A stretch of DNA of 15,756 nucleotides from Thomasclavelia sp. (GTDB lineage: Bacteria > Bacillota_I > Bacilli_A > Erysipelotrichales > Erysipelotrichaceae). Positions 13,458 through 15,756 of this stretch are shown one piece after another; the first letter of the stretch is position 1; the number at the start of each line of letters is the position of its first letter. The notes beneath the pieces were generated by a model. It worked only from the letters and a program-made list of their open reading frames with translations. It had not been told where the DNA came from and searched no databases. The position numbers and the translations under genes were made by a program. The stretch lies in assembly GCA_020024765.1 (NCBI GenBank), contig JAHHTG010000018.1, positions 1 through 15,756 of the forward strand, read 5' to 3'.

Positions 13458-15029
13458 TTACATCACCATCTTAGACATAACATGAATATCATCGGCATCG
13501 AAGTCTAATGAGACCGCAGCCCCTTCTTCTTGTTTCTCGGTTGTATGAACTTTATATGTACGACCTTCAGTTACGAATGTAACTTCGTAGTCACCTTCTT
13601 CAATTTCATTTGGATCAAAGTCAAAACGAACGTCATCAATTTCGACTTCATCCTCATTATCTAAGTACCAAGCATATGCATCGGCCCAAGTGATTAAATC
13701 AACGCTGATGGCCATTGATTCACGAATTTCATCAACTGATGTATAGATATCGAAAGCTTGAATACCGATATTATTGCCAGCATCTTCAACAACTTTTGGT
13801 TCAACAACACTAACCTTAATCGCAATTGATGTACCGTTGTGAGTCTTGAAAGTTACTGGATATTTACCGGCTTTTTCATTAATTTCATATTCAACTTCAG
13901 TGATTGAAATTTCTTCTTCAGTATCACGATCCCAAGCTTGAGCATTAGCACGAGCGATTAATTCAGCATCAGTTAATGCTTCAACATCTTCAATATCCAT
14001 TGTAAAGTCTGTTGCATGCATCATTTCGTTATTGTCTTTATTAAAGACGTCACGATCTTTTAATACATGTAATACAACAGTCTTAGCAGCACCACGTTTT
14101 GTTTCGACAATAACCTCATAGTGCACACCCTTGAATAATACTGAAAGCACTTGACCATTTAGTTTACCTTGACCACGTTCTTTAATTTGAATATCTTCTG
14201 GACGAATCAAAACATCGACTTTTTCATTCTCTTTGAAACCGAAGTCCACACATGTATAGTCTCTATCATCAAAATTCACAAGATAGTCTTGTTTCATTAC
14301 ACCATCAATAATATTTGATTCACCGATAAAGTTTGCAACATATTCATTGTTTGGTTCATTATAAATTTCTGTTGGTGTTCCAACTTGTTCAATAATACCA
14401 CCACGCATAACAACAATCTTATCTGACATTGTCAAAGCTTCTTCTTGGTCATGAGTAACAAAGATGAAAGTAATACCAACTTCTTGTTGGATACGCTTTA
14501 ATTCTTCTTGCATTTCCTTACGTAATTTATGATCCAATGCACTTAATGGTTCATCTAATAATAGAACATCCGGTTCATTAACTAAGGCTCTTGCAATTGC
14601 CACACGTTGTTGTTGACCACCAGATAATAAAGTAACATCACGTTCTTGGAAACCATCTAAGCCCACAAGTTGAATCATACGATCAACTTTTGGTTTAATT
14701 AAATCTTTAGGCATTTTCTTAATCTTCAAACCGAATGCAACATTTTCGAAAACATTTAAATGTGGGAATAAGGCATATTTTTGGAAGACAGTATTAATTG
14801 GGCGCTTATAAGCTGGCAATTTTGAAATATCTTCACCATCAAAAATGACTGAACCTTGGTCTTGTTCAAGGAAACCACCAAGAATTCTTAATAATGTCGT
14901 TTTACCACAACCAGAAGGTCCAAGTAGAGTTACAAATTCGTTTTCATAGATATCTAGATTAATACCTTTTAAAACAATGTTACCGTCGAATTCTTTGACG
15001 ATATTTCTAAATTCAATTAATTTTTTCAT
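13458..15029 (-). CDS. potA: PotA-type ABC transporter ATPase with a split TOBE domain
   Basis: The cytosolic ATPase of the polyamine-type importer. Residues 1-235 are a standard nucleotide-binding domain: Walker A GPSGCGKT (37-44), Q-loop near Q83, signature LSGGQQQR (135-142), Walker B VLLLDEP (155-161) and H-loop His193. The TOBE_2 domain starts at about 270 (VDVLIRPEDI, LFKGVHYEVIVET) and its usual end, YKVHTT through DADDIHVM, appears only at about 492-518. Between them lie about 175 extra acidic residues with two similar repeats. The protein is 523 residues against the usual 350-370. The frame is unbroken, so this is an insertion, not a frameshift. AAAGGGG lies 7 bases before the ATG, 17 bases after the regulator stop. 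Confidence 0.94.
   Translation of the reverse strand: MKKLIEFRNIVKEFDGNIVLKGINLDIYENEFVTLLGPSGCGKTTLLRILGGFLEQDQGSVIFDGEDISKLPAYKRPINTVFQKYALFPHLNVFENVAFGLKIKKMPKDLIKPKVDRMIQLVGLDGFQERDVTLLSGGQQQRVAIARALVNEPDVLLLDEPLSALDHKLRKEMQEELKRIQQEVGITFIFVTHDQEEALTMSDKIVVMRGGIIEQVGTPTEIYNEPNNEYVANFIGESNIIDGVMKQDYLVNFDDRDYTCVDFGFKENEKVDVLIRPEDIQIKERGQGKLNGQVLSVLFKGVHYEVIVETKRGAAKTVVLHVLKDRDVFNKDNNEMMHATDFTMDIEDVEALTDAELIARANAQAWDRDTEEEISITEVEYEINEKAGKYPVTFKTHNGTSIAIKVSVVEPKVVEDAGNNIGIQAFDIYTSVDEIRESMAISVDLITWADAYAWYLDNEDEVEIDDVRFDFDPNEIEEGDYEVTFVTEGRTYKVHTTEKQEEGAAVSLDFDADDIHVMSKMVM
13533..14015 (-). repeat. Two Ig-like-looking repeats inserted in PotA
   Basis: Repeat 1 is residues 339-410 and repeat 2 is 425-499 of PotA. 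Both follow the pattern A-x-D-F/I ... LI-x2-A-x-A-x-AW-x2-D ... I-x2-V ... E-x(3,4)-G-x-Y-x-VTF-x-T. The GKYPVTFKT / GDYEVTFVT strand pair resembles Ig-like repeats of Firmicute surface proteins. The repeats have diverged well beyond recent duplication. The fold is inferred; I could not model it. Confidence 0.6.
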
Positions 15030-15046
15030 TTATAATCCCCTTTGCT

Positions 15047-15586
15047 CTAAAAAATTGGTGGTGTACAAATCCAAATGAAGATTGCTTCACGTTCACTTGT
15101 ATTTTCGATGTAGTGTTCATCATCACCTTTTAAGTAGAAAGTGTCACCTTTCTTTAAAACGTATTCTTCGTTGTTTGTAATGTCTTTAATGACAATCGAA
15201 CCCCTCAAGACATAGCCAAATTCTTCGCCTTCATAAGGCTTAATTTCAAACGTCTTTGCGTGTGGATTAAGCTTGTATAGAATTGGTTCCATTTCATTAT
15301 TTTGTGCTTCAGGCACAAGCCATGTAATTGTCGAATCTTCTTTCTCTAAGACGTAGTAATCATCTTTAGTATAACTGATGCGAACATCACTCTCTTCCTT
15401 GAAGAAAGTTGCTAAATCCACACCCAGTACTTCAGTAATGTCTTCCAAGGTTGTAATACTTGGTGAAGTCAAATTACGCTCTAATTGTGATAAAAAACCC
15501 TTACTCAGCTCACAACGTGAGGCTAACTCTTCCAAGGTTAAATTCTTTTTCATGCGTAATTGTTTTATTCGATTTCCAATATCCAT
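15047..15586 (-). CDS. XRE-family regulator with C-terminal cupin domain
   Basis: A cytosolic transcription regulator of 179 residues. A helix-turn-helix domain of XRE type spans 6-60 (LTLEELASRCELSKGFLSQL). A cupin_2 domain spans about 103-172 (PYEGEEFGYVLRGSI, GDTFYLKGDDEHYIEN). This architecture is common for regulators of polyamine and amino-acid uptake (PuuR-like), and its place as first gene before potABC fits. AAGGGTGAT lies shortly before the ATG. Overlapping palindromes lie between its -10 box and ribosome site, suggesting self-repression of the operon. The ligand could be a polyamine; this is inference. Confidence 0.9.
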   Translation of the reverse strand: MDIGNRIKQLRMKKNLTLEELASRCELSKGFLSQLERNLTSPSITTLEDITEVLGVDLATFFKEESDVRISYTKDDYYVLEKEDSTITWLVPEAQNNEMEPILYKLNPHAKTFEIKPYEGEEFGYVLRGSIVIKDITNNEEYVLKKGDTFYLKGDDEHYIENTSEREAIFIWICTPPIF

Positions 15587-15602
15587 ACAATCACCCTTTT
15601 CT

Positions 15603-15629
15603 GTTTAGTAATACTAAACTAATTGTTTA
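15603..15629. promoter_or_regulatory. Candidate operator: two overlapping palindromes
   Basis: GTTTAGTAATACTAAAC (15603-15619) is a perfect 17-base palindrome. It shares TAAAC with a second one, TAAAC-TAATT-GTTTA (15615-15629). They lie just downstream of the -10 of the pot operon, covering the expected start point, as for a repressor. The XRE-cupin protein is the obvious candidate binder. Confidence 0.65.
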
Positions 15630-15631
15630 AA

Positions 15632-15640
15632 ATTATAACA
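15632..15640 (-). promoter_or_regulatory. Extended -10 promoter of the pot operon
   Basis: TGTTATAAT on minus (TGn plus perfect TATAAT at 15637-15632). No good -35 at 17 bases. Start would be near 15625, giving a leader of about 39 bases that contains the palindromes. Confidence 0.65.
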
Positions 15641-15706
15641 TCTTTATTATATTAGACTTTTCCAAAAATTCAAGATATCCCAATAAAAAAAGACCACCGA
15701 GGTGAT

Positions 15707-15736
15707 ATGTACCCTCTTTACTGGACAAACCAGTAA
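15707..15736 (+). CDS. Possible 9-residue leader peptide
   Basis: GAGGTGAT (15699-15706) is directly followed by ATG and nine sense codons, MYPLYWTNQ, then TAA. The GAGG to ATG distance is short (4 bases). The frame runs through the 5' arm and loop of the hairpin at 15710-15744 and stops in its 3' arm, where the next ribosome site begins. The match of frame and hairpin suggests ribosome-controlled regulation of a gene starting at 15751. Chance is not excluded. Confidence 0.4.
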   Translation: MYPLYWTNQ

Positions 15737-15750
15737 GGAGGGTATTTTTT
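15710..15750 (+). promoter_or_regulatory. Terminator-like hairpin that covers a ribosome site
   Basis: TACCCTCTTTACTGG (15710-15724) pairs over 15 positions (one G-U) with CCAGTAAGGAGGGTA (15730-15744) around loop ACAAA, then TTTTTT (15745-15750). The AAGGAGGG (15735-15742) of the following ATG is inside the 3' arm. No plus-strand gene upstream needs a terminator here. Confidence 0.6.
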
Positions 15751-15756
15751 ATGCGT
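15751..15756 (+). CDS. Possible start of a plus-strand gene, cut by window edge
   Basis: ATGCGT lies 8 bases after AAGGAGGG, ideal spacing for a start. Only two codons are in the window, so the gene cannot be confirmed or named. Confidence 0.35.

Noticed and set aside
15686..15706. Small palindrome CACCGAGGTG next to seven T on minus, as a minus-strand terminator
   Set aside because: The stem has only about five pairs including a G-U. A T-box leader was also considered, but the conserved T-box sequence is absent. It may end a minus-strand gene beyond the window; this cannot be decided.
1..15756. Mobile elements, toxin-antitoxin, phage defence or CRISPR
   Set aside because: No transposase, integrase, direct-repeat array or defence protein is seen. 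Most genes are conserved housekeeping or transport genes.

Overview
The window looks like a chromosomal segment of a low-GC Firmicute. The AT-rich sequence, strong AAGGAGG-type ribosome sites before most genes and intrinsic terminators with T tails all fit. An Erysipelotrichia-like gut bacterium is my best guess, from overall protein character and possible leaderless starts. This is inference; no rRNA or marker comparison was possible. I see no insertion sequence, phage gene or CRISPR array. The content is mostly housekeeping with some accessory genes.

Layout. Bases 1-4250 hold DNA repair and folate genes: uvrA (minus, cut by the left edge), folC (minus), then ung and an unknown 145-residue protein on plus. 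From 4362 to 15586 every gene is on the minus strand. In transcription order from the right these are: a four-gene polyamine-type ABC operon (XRE-cupin regulator, potA, potB, potC) ending in a terminator; a stand-alone tRNA-binding protein; a Nudix hydrolase; a tRNA cluster Cys-Leu-Arg; argS; an AraC-type regulator; and an amidohydrolase followed by a cation diffusion facilitator (CDF) transporter. At the extreme right edge the plus strand carries a 9-codon open frame inside a strong hairpin, just before a new ribosome site and ATG that run off the window.

How the genes work together. The XRE-cupin protein probably controls the pot operon through overlapping palindromes at its own promoter. 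No PotD is encoded here, so the transporter needs a binding protein from elsewhere. The tRNA-Arg gene lies directly upstream of argS, with an intrinsic terminator between them that argS transcripts may have to pass. The amidohydrolase and CDF transporter form a two-gene unit just downstream of the AraC regulator.

Most unusual points: (1) PotA is 523 residues because its C-terminal TOBE domain is split by about 175 acidic residues containing two Ig-like-looking repeats; (2) the AraC regulator carries two complete AraC DNA-binding domains in tandem; (3) uvrA, folC and ung each have TATAAT exactly 6 bases before the ATG and no ribosome site, suggesting leaderless mRNAs; (4) the right edge resembles a leader-peptide attenuator.
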